Shown: positions 1 through 8,100 of the stretch, one piece after another
How the letters are laid out: each line of letters opens with the position of its first letter
How positions within the stretch are numbered: the stretch's first letter is position 1
Source of the DNA: an uncultured bacterium
Lineage (GTDB): Bacteria > CAIJMQ01
Direction of reading: 5' to 3'
DNA: 36,501 nt
Assembly (NCBI GenBank): GCA_903821905.1
Contig: CAIJMQ010000026.1
Coordinates: forward strand, 1-36,501
Position numbers and translations under genes: made by a program
Notes under the pieces: generated by a model
What the model saw: only the letters and a program-made list of their open reading frames with translations
Databases searched by the model: none
Told to the model about the DNA's origin: nothing

Positions 1-241
1 TACAGTTCTCTGGTCCATTCTCAGATTTTACCGTAAGGTGTTTACCTGTCCAACTTAACTCTGTGTCAGTATAGGTTCCATCAGCCACCAATACGATATC
101 TCCATCAAATGCTGCATCAATTGCTGCCTTAATTGTTGCATATTGTGATGGTACATACCGTGTTGCTGCAAATATTGTATTAGAAAAACATAAAATTAAA
201 GCAATAAAAATAACAAAAAGCCACTGCTTATTTAACCGCAT
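1..241 (-). CDS. Secreted right-handed beta-helix protein, N-terminal fragment
   Basis: The 80 residues visible begin with a signal peptide: a basic start (MRLNK), a hydrophobic core (residues about 7-22) and a likely cleavage site near FAA (residues 24-26). The mature start reads TRYVPSQYATIKAAIDAA, then DGDIVLVADGTYTD. This pattern is typical of the first rungs of secreted pectin-lyase-like or PbH1 parallel beta-helix proteins. These are usually surface or extracellular proteins that bind or cut polysaccharides, but no catalytic region is visible. The ATG is preceded by GGAGGT only 3 bases away, a slightly short spacing. The gene runs off the left edge of the window, so its length, domains and substrate are unknown. 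It is divided from pdxA by its own promoter. Confidence 0.75.
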   Translation of the reverse strand, partial: MRLNKQWLFVIFIALILCFSNTIFAATRYVPSQYATIKAAIDAAFDGDIVLVADGTYTDTELSWTGKHLTVKSENGPENC

Positions 242-343
242 TTTACCTCCTTTTGCTTTTTTATCGATTCTCTTGAAATTTCCCTGAAAAGTTTTTTGGC
301 TAGGTTTTGATATATTGACATAAAAAGTGTTTATTTGTGGAGC

Positions 344-373
344 ATTCTATACTACTACCATTTTGATTGTCAA
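344..373 (-). promoter_or_regulatory. Sigma-70-type promoter for the beta-helix gene
   Basis: On the minus strand, TTGACA (373-368, a perfect -35 box) is followed after 18 bases by TAGAAT (349-344, 5 of 6 matches to the -10 box). TATAGA with a 16-base spacer is an alternative -10. Transcription would start near 337 and leave a leader of about 95 bases before the ATG at 241. The promoter lies just past the 3' end of pdxA, so the secreted protein is probably its own transcription unit. Confidence 0.6.
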
Positions 374-394
374 GACTATTTTTTTGCTTCGCAT

Positions 395-1393
395 TCAAAA
401 TAATCGGCTCATTTTTACAGCTAATTTTATTGCCTCATCCATACTTTTAGAATTTGCAATACCCTTTCCCGCAATATCGTAAGCTGTTCCATGGTCAGGT
501 GAAGTTCTGATAAAAGGCAGTCCCAAAGTTACATTTACTCCTTCGTCAAAATAGAGCGTTTTTAAAGGGATGAGTCCCTGGTCATGATACATAGCAATAA
601 TAAAATCATGTTTTCCTTTTAACGCTTGATAAAAAATAGTGTCAGAAGCATACGGACCAGATACGTTTATTCCTGCTTCTTTAGATTTTTTAATTGCTGG
701 CATAATAGTTTGAATCTCTTCTTTGCCCATAGTCCCACCCTCACCGCTATGAGGATTAAGACCACAGACGACTATCTTTGGATTTGGAATATTAAAGTAT
801 TTACCTGCATCGTGGGCAAGTTCTATAGCTGCAAGTACTTTCTCTTCGGTTAATTCCTTCGCTACATCTTTTAAAGGAATATGCCTTGTTACTAACACAA
901 CTCTTAAACTTCCACCTACAAGCATCATCGCAAATTTTTCCGTCTTTGTAAGTTGAGCTAACATTTCTGTATGACCCGTATAAGGAACCTTAGCTTTAGA
1001 GAAACTCTCTTTATTAATAGGAGCCGTAACCAATGCATTAATAATACCGGAAGAAGCTAATTCTATCCCCTTGGCTATATACTGAAAAGAAGCTCTTCCG
1101 TAATCAGCATTACATACACCAAATTTCACTGGTGAATCTTTTAAGTTTTTTATATCGAATACAGAAACTACATCAGAAGATAGAGGTTTTTTATCTTTAA
1201 TCTCGGATATACTGGTTATCTTTAAGGGGAAAGAAAACTTCTTGATAAGAAATTTGAGATATTTATAGTCACCAATTATTATTGGATAGCATTTGGAATG
1301 TATGGATTTCTGTTGAAGAGATTTTATAATAACTTCACCGCCAATGCCGGCAGGGTCTCCAATTGTTATACCTATAATGGGAAGAGTAGACAT
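395..1393 (-). CDS. pdxA: 4-hydroxythreonine-4-phosphate dehydrogenase PdxA
   Basis: PdxA is a cytosolic, metal-dependent NAD enzyme of the DXP-dependent pyridoxal 5'-phosphate pathway. It oxidises 4-phosphohydroxy-L-threonine to the amino ketone precursor that PdxJ condenses. The 332-residue length is normal. Family signatures are all present: GDPAGIG at residues 12-18, the TAPINKESF and YTGHTEMLA segments with the metal-binding His, GLNPHSGEGG, and a long C-terminal active-site block including AMYHDQGLIPLK and TSPDHGTAYDIAGKG. It is the last gene of the tig-clpP-rplM-rpsI-zapA-pdxA run, 24 bases after zapA, with a modest AAGG ribosome site. No other B6 gene is visible nearby, so the linkage is to housekeeping genes and not to a B6 operon. 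Confidence 0.95.
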   Translation of the reverse strand: MSTLPIIGITIGDPAGIGGEVIIKSLQQKSIHSKCYPIIIGDYKYLKFLIKKFSFPLKITSISEIKDKKPLSSDVVSVFDIKNLKDSPVKFGVCNADYGRASFQYIAKGIELASSGIINALVTAPINKESFSKAKVPYTGHTEMLAQLTKTEKFAMMLVGGSLRVVLVTRHIPLKDVAKELTEEKVLAAIELAHDAGKYFNIPNPKIVVCGLNPHSGEGGTMGKEEIQTIMPAIKKSKEAGINVSGPYASDTIFYQALKGKHDFIIAMYHDQGLIPLKTLYFDEGVNVTLGLPFIRTSPDHGTAYDIAGKGIANSKSMDEAIKLAVKMSRLF

Positions 1394-1417
1394 TTATATA
1401 TTTTACCTTATTGAATA

Positions 1418-1738
1418 TTAAACGGTGGGAATTTTATCGAGAAGTCTATCTATCTTCTCCTGCAAATTTTCATCTCCTCTTAGATGTTGTTTCTTTCCCT
1501 TTTCCAGTTCGTCTGCAAGGTCAAGACATACCAAGATAACCGCTTTCAGAGAAGACATGACGCCTGAATCAATCATACAACGTTTTATTCTACTCTCTAC
1601 ATCTTCTGCCAACTTCTGAATATAAACCGAACCTGCTTCTGTTCTTAGTCTAATTTCATTGCCGAGGATATTAATGGTTACAACTTCCCCTTTACCGTTT
1701 GGAGTACTGGGGACTTTTACGGGCTTTTCTTCTGCCAT
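1418..1738 (-). CDS. zapA: ZapA-family cell division protein
   Basis: The 106-residue protein has the ZapA core: VTINILGNEIRLRTE (from about residue 20), YIQKLAEDVESRI, then a helix SSLKAVILVCLDLADELEKGK leading into a coiled-coil tail. ZapA binds FtsZ and bundles its filaments at the division ring in the cytoplasm. The ATG chosen at 1738 lies inside the end of rpsI and gives a 47-base overlap in a different frame. It is preceded by a good purine-rich ribosome site (GAGAGGAAG), and no ATG, GTG or TTG lies in this frame between the rpsI stop and the conserved domain. The 19 residues before the domain (rich in K, E, P) are therefore probably real, though the family normally starts close to the VTINI strand. 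Confidence 0.88.
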   Translation of the reverse strand: MAEEKPVKVPSTPNGKGEVVTINILGNEIRLRTEAGSVYIQKLAEDVESRIKRCMIDSGVMSSLKAVILVCLDLADELEKGKKQHLRGDENLQEKIDRLLDKIPTV

Positions 1739-2081
1739 ATTTCTTCCTCTCTACCATTCGAGAGTCTCTCTTCAAGAATCCCTTTTTCTTGAGTACAGTC
1801 CTCAATTTACCATCAGCTTCCACCAAAGCACGAGCAATTCCAAGTGCTACTGCACCGGCTTGTCCCGATATACCACCTCCGTGTACAGTAACTTTTACGT
1901 CATAGCGCTTAAGATTCTCCGTGATTTCAAGTGGTGCTGTAACTCTAGACTGTAGACCCATAAGGGGGAAATATTCATCTAATCTTCTGCCGTTTACAAC
2001 AATATTTCCTTTCCCTAAAGAAAGCCATACTTTTGCAACTCCTTCTTTTCTTCTTCCGGTAGCATTAACCTTCTTTTCCAT
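1692..2081 (-). CDS. rpsI: Ribosomal protein S9
   Basis: S9 is a small-subunit protein whose C-terminal tail reaches the P-site tRNA. The 129-residue protein starts with MEKKVNATGRRKEGVAKVWL and shows the typical NGRRLDEYFP segment, the GGGISGQAGAVALGIARALV core, and the invariant basic tail VERKKYGRRKARKSPQYSKR ending in Arg. It follows rplM after 21 bases, the usual rplM-rpsI pair, with an AGGAG ribosome site upstream. Its last 47 bases also carry the start of zapA in another frame, so two sets of codons share the stretch encoding the conserved tail. Confidence 0.97.
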   Translation of the reverse strand: MEKKVNATGRRKEGVAKVWLSLGKGNIVVNGRRLDEYFPLMGLQSRVTAPLEITENLKRYDVKVTVHGGGISGQAGAVALGIARALVEADGKLRTVLKKKGFLKRDSRMVERKKYGRRKARKSPQYSKR

Positions 2082-2102
2082 AAAATAAAATTCTCCTATA
2101 TT

Positions 2103-2537
2103 CTATTTTGTAAGATTTATAAGTTCCAGTTTCACATTTTTATGCGGATGTTCGGAACCTTTGTATACTTTTAACTTTTTCATTCGTCTGGCTCTCAGCT
2201 TATTGAAAGGCAACATTGTCTTTACCGCCCTCATCATTACATCTTCGGGTTTTGTCTGCATCAATTTTTCAAGGCTTTTAACTTTTAAACCTCTTGGATA
2301 CAACGAATGGCTTTCATATACCTTGCTTTCTAATTTCTTACCCGTGATTTTTATCTTTTCTGCATTTATAACTACTACAAAATCTCCCATATCAATATGA
2401 GGTGAGTAAGATGGCTTATGTTTGCCTTGTAAAACTAGAGAGATTCTGGAAGCTAATCTACCAAGAACTTTATCCGTAGCATCTACTAAATACCACTTTC
2501 TTACAACTGTTTCCTTTTTAGGTATAAATGTTTTCAT
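2103..2537 (-). CDS. rplM: Ribosomal protein L13
   Basis: L13 is an early-assembling large-subunit protein. The 144-residue sequence has the family's main blocks: [18 protein letters not shown] near residue 13, [19 protein letters not shown], the segment [18 protein letters not shown], then HSLYPRGLK and [18 protein letters not shown]. Length is normal. Its ATG overlaps the clpP stop by four bases, and GAGGAG about 11 bases upstream lies inside clpP, so translation is probably coupled to clpP. clpP directly in front of rplM-rpsI is not the common arrangement. Confidence 0.97.
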   Translation of the reverse strand: MKTFIPKKETVVRKWYLVDATDKVLGRLASRISLVLQGKHKPSYSPHIDMGDFVVVINAEKIKITGKKLESKVYESHSLYPRGLKVKSLEKLMQTKPEDVMMRAVKTMLPFNKLRARRMKKLKVYKGSEHPHKNVKLELINLTK

Positions 2538-3169
2538 TTTTTAGCAGTCTCCTCACTGCCTTCCGATTTAACATCGAAACGGGCATGTTTTTTAGAATAA
2601 ATAATTTCATCTATGATACCATATTTTTTTGCTTCTGCGGGATCCATAAAGAAATCTCTTTCCGTATCTTTCTCAATTTTCTCCAAAGATTGACCAGTAT
2701 GTTTAGAAATAATGACATTCATCTTTTTTCTTAAACTAAGAATTTCTTTGGCATGGATTCCAATATCAGTAGCTTGTCCTTGAACACTGCCTGAAGGCTG
2801 ATGAATTAAAATTCTGCTATGGGGCAAAGATAATCTCTTGCCCTTGGCTCCAGCAGCAAGAAGCAATGCAGCAGCTGAAGATGCCTGGCCTAAACATATT
2901 GTAGATACATCACATTTAATAAATTGCATAGTATCATATATGGCCAACCCAGCGGTTGCATAACCTCCGGGAGAATTTATATAGAGAAAAATATCTTTTT
3001 TGGAATCTTCTGATTCCAGATATAACAGTTGCGCTATAACCACATTAGCAATATTGTCATCTATGGGAACTCCAAGCATTATTATCCTGTCTTTTAAAAG
3101 TCTTGAATATATATCATAAGCTCTTTCCATCCTGCCCGTCTGTTCTATCACAATAGGAATTAGAGCCAT
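2534..3169 (-). CDS. clpP: ATP-dependent Clp protease proteolytic subunit
   Basis: ClpP is the cytosolic serine protease that forms a 14-subunit barrel and degrades substrates fed by ClpX or ClpA/C. The 211 residues include the [14 protein letters not shown] start of the fold, the LYINSPGG oxyanion region, [14 protein letters not shown] with the catalytic Ser98, [10 protein letters not shown] with His123, and [13 protein letters not shown] with Asp172, so the triad is complete. A short hydrophilic tail rich in K and E follows the fold. It sits 101 bases after tig, the familiar tig-clpP order, but clpX does not follow; rplM does. I see no convincing Shine-Dalgarno in front of the ATG. The upstream bases instead end an open frame continuing from tig. 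Confidence 0.96.
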   Translation of the reverse strand: MALIPIVIEQTGRMERAYDIYSRLLKDRIIMLGVPIDDNIANVVIAQLLYLESEDSKKDIFLYINSPGGYATAGLAIYDTMQFIKCDVSTICLGQASSAAALLLAAGAKGKRLSLPHSRILIHQPSGSVQGQATDIGIHAKEILSLRKKMNVIISKHTGQSLEKIEKDTERDFFMDPAEAKKYGIIDEIIYSKKHARFDVKSEGSEETAKK

Positions 3170-3177
3170 TTTAATTA

Positions 3178-3270
3178 TTAAGGAGTTACGATTTTACCTT
3201 CTGACGGTGAAGAAACTTTCTTTTTAGAAGAAAGTTTACTTGCCTCTTCAGGGGTTAGAATCACCCTTTT
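3178..3270 (-). other. Open in-frame extension after the trigger factor TAG stop
   Basis: Directly after the tig TAG (3273-3271), the same frame stays open for 30 codons to TAA at 3180-3178. It would encode KRVILTPEEASKLSSKKK, then [13 protein letters not shown] lysine-, serine- and glutamate-rich tail with a TPEEA-like patch would fit as the end of a trigger factor. An internal GTG (3264-3262) could also start a 28-residue peptide, although the only possible ribosome site, AAAAGG, sits directly against it. It may be an extension lost by a recent nonsense change, a readthrough tail, or chance. It fills most of the tig-clpP gap. Confidence 0.3.
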
Positions 3271-4434
3271 CTACTTGTTTTTTATTTTTGCATTCTCAAT
3301 AATAAATTTCATAACTTTTTCTTTCCTCAAATCTTCCTTCAAATCTTCTTCATTGCTTTCTCTTGATGCAATTTCCCGTTTTCTCTTATTAAATTCCTCG
3401 TCGGTCACTGTTATTTTTTCCTTTTTGGCAATCTCATCTATTATTAACTGTTTCTTAATGTTTTCTTGGGCTAATTTTTTGCTTTCTTCTTCACTCATTT
3501 CTTTGTTAAATGACTTATAGTATTCGGAGAACTTTTTAACCATAGAAGAAGGCACTTCTATATCGGATTCTTTAAGCATTTTATCAATAACTGCTTTTTT
3601 TAGATTTTCTTCATCATAAAGACGTGCCATCTCCTCTAACTCCGCTTTAATTTTTTCTCTTACTTTGGCTAAACTATCAAAATCTCCTAATTTTTTAGCA
3701 AAATCATCGGTCAAAACCAGAAGTTTTCTTTCCTCAACATCTTGAATGGTAAATTTATATATTACCTCTTTACTCTTTTCCCCTTTAGCTTTTGCGCTGA
3801 TTATCTTAACATCGCCCTTTTTAACCCCGATTAATTCTTGCTCCCATTCTTTAGGAACAGGGGTTACGCCCAATATCAATTTCTGATCTTTTAACTCTCT
3901 TGCTACCTTTTTGTCTATCTGTATCTGGTAATCAACCGTTAGAAGGTCACCTTTTTGGGCGGGACGATTTCTAACGGGAATGAGCTCTGCATGTTCTTCT
4001 CGTTTCCTCTCAAGCACAGCTTCAATATCATCATTAGTAACTTCTATTTTTTCTTTTTCAACCTCTATACCCTTATATTCTCCTATTTTGAATTTAGGAA
4101 AAGTTTCAACTACAACTTCAAATTTCAGTGGTTTGCCTTCTTCCAATTCCACCTTTTTAATTTCCGGCTCTAAAGCTACTTTTAAATCTTTTTCATAAAT
4201 TGCTTTCTTGTAATATTCCTCTATTAGTTCTTCTCCAACCTGCCCTTTTACTTCCTTGCCGTAATAAAGTTTTAATATTTTAATAGGGGCTTTCCCTTTT
4301 CTAAAGCCTGGGACAAAAGCACTGCCGGAAATTTTTTCGTATGCTTCTGCCAATTTTTTTTCTACTTCTTCTTTTGGTACTTCAATAGACAGCGATTTTT
4401 TATATTCTTTCAAATCTTTGACTTCAACTTGCAT
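3271..4434 (-). CDS. tig: Trigger factor (ribosome-associated chaperone)
   Basis: Trigger factor binds the ribosome exit tunnel and holds nascent chains. The N-terminal ribosome-binding domain carries the signature VPGFRKGKAP (residues 41-50). A divergent FKBP-type domain follows (about 145-235, including KKGDVKIISAKAKG), then the helical C-terminal chaperone domain, including EVPSSMVKKFSEYYKSF near residue 300. At 387 residues it is shorter than the roughly 430 of well-studied members, partly because the FKBP domain looks trimmed and partly because the chain stops at TAG soon after IENAKIKNK. The ATG has an AAGGAAGAG ribosome site and lies 19 bases after the encoded CCA end of tRNA-Gly, so tig is probably transcribed with the tRNAs. 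Confidence 0.95.
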   Translation of the reverse strand: MQVEVKDLKEYKKSLSIEVPKEEVEKKLAEAYEKISGSAFVPGFRKGKAPIKILKLYYGKEVKGQVGEELIEEYYKKAIYEKDLKVALEPEIKKVELEEGKPLKFEVVVETFPKFKIGEYKGIEVEKEKIEVTNDDIEAVLERKREEHAELIPVRNRPAQKGDLLTVDYQIQIDKKVARELKDQKLILGVTPVPKEWEQELIGVKKGDVKIISAKAKGEKSKEVIYKFTIQDVEERKLLVLTDDFAKKLGDFDSLAKVREKIKAELEEMARLYDEENLKKAVIDKMLKESDIEVPSSMVKKFSEYYKSFNKEMSEEESKKLAQENIKKQLIIDEIAKKEKITVTDEEFNKRKREIASRESNEEDLKEDLRKEKVMKFIIENAKIKNK

Positions 4435-4453
4435 TTTTTCTCTTCCTTTTTAA

Positions 4454-4528
4454 TGGAGCGGGCGACGAGAGTTGAACTCGCGACCCTCACGTTGGCAACG
4501 TGATGCTCTGCCACTGAGCTACACCCGC
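4454..4528 (-). tRNA. tRNA-Gly (GCC anticodon)
   Basis: The 75-base minus-strand gene folds with acceptor stem GCGGGTG/CGCCCGC, discriminator T and an encoded CCA. The D arm has AGCTCAGTGGCAGAGC. The anticodon stem is TCACG/CGTGA with loop TTGCCAA, giving anticodon GCC, and the T arm contains GTTCAACTC. It is the last of three tRNAs and the only one with CCA in the DNA. Its 3' end is only 19 bases from the tig start. Confidence 0.97.
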
Positions 4529-4572
4529 AAAACCCTAAAAGAATACAATCCTTTCAGAGCCATGAATTGCAG

Positions 4573-4601
4573 ATTATAAACGAATTGCTTTTTTATTTCC
4601 A
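4573..4601 (-). promoter_or_regulatory. Possible internal promoter before tRNA-Gly and tig
   Basis: On the minus strand TGGAAA (4601-4596, 4 of 6) is followed after 17 bases by a perfect TATAAT (4578-4573). Transcription would begin about 40 bases before tRNA-Gly and could supply tRNA-Gly, tig and the following genes independently of the first two tRNAs. Only the -10 box is strong. Confidence 0.4.
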
Positions 4602-4609
4602 GTACCTTG

Positions 4610-4692
4610 TGGGCGGAAGAGGATTTGAACCTCCATCCTTGTTCATGACTGGATCCTAAGTCCAGCGCGTCTGCCAGTTTCGCCATCCGCCC
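4610..4692 (-). tRNA. tRNA-Leu (TAG anticodon)
   Basis: This is an 83-base type II tRNA with the long variable arm expected of leucine. Acceptor stem GGGCGGA/TCCGCCC with discriminator A; D arm TGGCGAAACTGGCAGACGC; anticodon stem CTGGA/TCCAG with loop CTTAGGA, giving UAG in the RNA. It reads CUN leucine codons. CCA is not encoded: the discriminator is followed by CAA, so the 3' end must be added by the nucleotidyltransferase. Confidence 0.96.
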
Positions 4693-4765
4693 TCATTCAC
4701 CTTCAGTAAATAGACCAAAGACCACAGACTAAAATTTTCTAAAGTCTTATGTCTAATATTATTAG

Positions 4766-4839
4766 TGGGCCATGCAGGACTTGAACCTGCAACCAATGGA
4801 TTAAGAGTCCACTGCTCTACCAGATTGAGCTAATGGCCC
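4766..4839 (-). tRNA. tRNA-Lys (CTT anticodon)
   Basis: The 74-base gene folds with acceptor GGGCCAT/ATGGCCC and discriminator A. The D arm is TTAGCTCAATCTGGTAGAGC, the anticodon loop CTCTTAA gives CUU, and the T arm carries GGTTCAAGTCC. CCA is not encoded. It is the first gene after the promoter at 4852-4880; transcription should start only about six bases before the mature 5' end, so the leader removed by RNase P would be very short. Confidence 0.97.
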
Positions 4840-4851
4840 AAAACGGGTTTT

Positions 4852-4880
4852 ATTATAAGCGGTTTCCGAGAATGAGTCAA
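4852..4880 (-). promoter_or_regulatory. Strong promoter of the tRNA-tig operon
   Basis: On the minus strand TTGACT (4880-4875, 5 of 6) and TATAAT (4857-4852, 6 of 6) are exactly 17 bases apart. The predicted start lies near 4845, just in front of tRNA-Lys. It is one of the best promoter matches in the window, as expected for stable RNA and housekeeping genes. The rest of the gap, 4881-5046, shows nothing else I can support. Confidence 0.75.
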
Positions 4881-5046
4881 TTTTCTGTAAGCATCTATCA
4901 CATATTGGAAAAATCGCAGTGATTTACAAAACATTTTTAAAAAGGTGTCTAATAATTCAATTGGCAACAGAACGCTGCTTAAACTTTAGCAATAATATAT
5001 CTACTTATTCCATTGGCAAAAAGTACTTTTGACCCAAATCTCAAGA

Positions 5047-5092
5047 CAAAAAAACAGCCCTCATCAGTATTTATGATAAGGGCTGTTTTTTA
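5047..5092 (-). terminator. Strong rho-independent terminator of the adhesin module
   Basis: The minus-strand transcript forms a stem of about 16 pairs (arms 5051-5066 and 5074-5089, one G-U wobble) around a 7-base loop. The core is AACAGCCCT/AGGGCTGTT and it ends in a run of U. It lies about 10 bases after the adhesin stop codon and insulates the adhesin from the tRNA operon. The arms are flanked by A and T runs on both sides, so it may also act weakly in the other direction. Confidence 0.9.
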
Positions 5093-5103
5093 TTCTCTGC
5101 AAT

Positions 5104-8100
5104 TTAGAAACTGAAACCGACACCAGCACTTGCCGTATAATCGTTATCGCAGTAACCTACACCTCCGGTTAAGGATATAGGACTATCGGGTATAATATAT
5201 TTGACGCCGGCTGCAATTGCACTCTGTCCTTCATAATTTCCATAACCCACACCTATCGAAAGATTTTTACCGGGAACAGGGTCTGGAATTGCGCTCAAAG
5301 CCGCAGCGGAAGCAACACCGGCATAAGCTGTCTTTAACTGTCTATAATTTACTGCGTCATAATCGTGTGAACCGTCTTTTATACCTGTTACTCTTGTCGG
5401 ATCGCCCTTAGAATTTGCGAATGTTGCACTGTGGTCACTAAGAGTAAGCGACGTTGAGTGTATTCCACCAGTCAGGGTTGTTGTATGAGTTGTCTCATTA
5501 ACAGTCAAGCCATGACCGTCGTTTGTTAACACTGATGCCACATTAGCTGTAGTAGTAACTGCAGCACCACCTGTCACACCAAGAGAACTACTGGTTGTGC
5601 CGATAATTGTATTAGTTGCGCCTGTGACAAGATTGGTTGATGTTCCGACATTACCCATAGTATTCATTGAATTAGCCGTAGTACTACCTATATTATTGTT
5701 AAACCCTTGTATATTATTTGTACCCGTAGTGGCATTGGCTGTCAGGTTATTTATTCCGTTTAGGCCTGTAGCTGAAATGGTATTCGACTGATTGGCTGCA
5801 TTGGCGGTCATAGTGTTACTACCCAGCGTTGCAGCTATATTGTTATTACCCGTTGCTGCCGTGATTGCATTATTACCTGTAGTGGCTGTGACTGTGTTGC
5901 CTGTGCCACCGGTTAGAGCGTTTGTCGTGGCGGCGTTAATAACATTACTAGCCGCAGTTGATGTCATAGTATTGTTACCAGTAGTTGCCGTGATTATGTT
6001 GCCTGTGCCGCCGGTAATCTGATTTTGACCGGCTGTTGCTGCTATAGTGTTATTGCCTGTGGTTGCTGTGACTATGTTGCCCGTGCCGCCTGTCAGCTGA
6101 TTTTGAAGAGTGGCACCCACAATATTGTTTGTGCTAGCGGTAAGTGTATTAGTTGTGCCGGTAAGGGTGTTCACTGATGTTCCGGCATTACCCATAGTAT
6201 TCACTGAATTAGCCGTAGTACTACCTATATTATTGTTAAACCCTTGTATATTATTTGTACCCGATGTGGCATTGGCTGTAATGTTGTTTATTCCGTTTGT
6301 GCCTGTAGCCGAAATGGTATTTGATTGAGAAGCTGCATTGGCAGACATAGTATTACTTCCCACCGTTGCTGCTATAGTGTTATTACCTGTAGTTGCTGTG
6401 ACTATATTGCCTGTGTTGCCTGTAATCTGATTTTGACCGGCCGTTGCCGTCATCGTATTGTTGCCTGTAGTTGCCGTGATTATGTTACCTGTGCCACCGG
6501 TTAGAGTGTTTGTCGCAGTGGCTTGCATAAGGTTTGTGCCAGCTGTACCAGTTGCCAGCAGTTGATTTGATACATTGCTGCTCCCGCCGATAACTACAGA
6601 GGTTGCTGTTCCGCTATTGGTGGCATTAATAACAGTAATTTCAGGATTTGCTGCTGTGCCGACACCCAGAGTTGCCTGAGCATCCGCCATTGTCCAGGTG
6701 GAAGAATTGGTTCCACCCGTTAAGGTCGTAGTGGTCGCGCCAATGGTCAATCCATGACCCGATGTACCCACTGTATTAAGCAAACTCACAGTGTTGCCAT
6801 CCGCGCTGATGTCCAATCCAGCGCCACTGGTGTTGTTCATCAATGTAATAGCGCCACTGTTGTTGACGGTCAGGCCATTGCCATTGGACATCGCGGTCAA
6901 GGCTGTAGTTGTCGTGTTCAGACTGCCGCCGCCGGTCGTTGCAATGGTGTTGGATGTGGTACCAGTCATCGTGTTAGTTGCGCCGGTAAATGTGTTTACT
7001 GATGAACCGGCATTACCAACAGTATTCACTGAATTAGCCGTAGTATTACCTATATTATTGTTAAACCCTTGTATATTATTTGTACCTGTAGTGGCATTGG
7101 CTGTAATGTTGTTTGACTGGCTAGCTGCAAGAGCAGACATAGTATTACTTCCTGCCGTTGCTGCTATAGTGTTATTGCCTGTGGTTGCTGTGACTGTGTT
7201 ACCAGTGCCGCCGGTTAGAGCGTTTGTTGTGGCGGCGTTAATAACGTTAATAGCCGCAGTTGACGTTATAGTATTATTACCGGTAGTTGCTGTAACTACG
7301 TTACCTGTGCCACCGGTTAGAGTGTTTGTTGTAGCTGCGTTCATAGCGTTACTACCCAGCGTTGACGCTATAGTGTTATTACCCGTTGCTGCCGTCATCG
7401 CATTGTTGCCTGTAGTTGCCGTGATTGTGTTACCAGTGTTGCCGGTAAGCTGATTTTGACCTGCTGATGCAGCTATAGTATTGTTACCAGTAGTTGCTGT
7501 GACTGTGTTGCCAGTTCCACCGGTTAGAGCGTTTGTTGTGGCGGCGTTAATAACGTTACTAGCCACAGTTGACGTTATAGTATTATTACCGGTAGTTGCC
7601 GTGACTACGTTACCTGTGTTGCCTGTAATCTGATTTTGACCGGCTGATGCAGCTATGGTGTTGTTGCCTGTAGTTGCCGTGACTGTGTTACCAGTGCCGC
7701 CGGTTAGAGCGTTTGTTGTGGCGGCGTTCACAACGTTACTAGCCGCAGTTGATGTTATAGTATTATTACCGGTAGTTGCTGTGACTACGTTGCCTGTGCC
7801 ACCAGTAAGCTGATTTTGAAGAGTGGCATTCTCGATATTGTTGGTGCTAGCAGTAAGCGTATTAGTTGAGCCAGTGAGCGTGTTTGCCGATGAGCCCGCA
7901 GTGCCGATGGTATTGGTTGCTCCGCTGGCAGTAAGGTTTCCGGAAACGCCGAGAGTGCTACCGAGTATAGCTGCCCCACTAGTGTTTAGTGTAGTTACTC
8001 CTGACACCGCGCCCGCGTTTGTAATACCGCCACTATTAGCGTTCAAACTGCCTACACTTGCCGCTCCTGAAGCAGTAATTGTTGTGGCTCCGGATATTGC

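Noticed and set aside
4529-4765. Additional tRNA or small RNA in the spacers between the tRNA genes
   Set aside because: The two spacers (4529-4609 and 4693-4765) form no cloverleaf and hold only AT-rich sequence and one promoter-like site.
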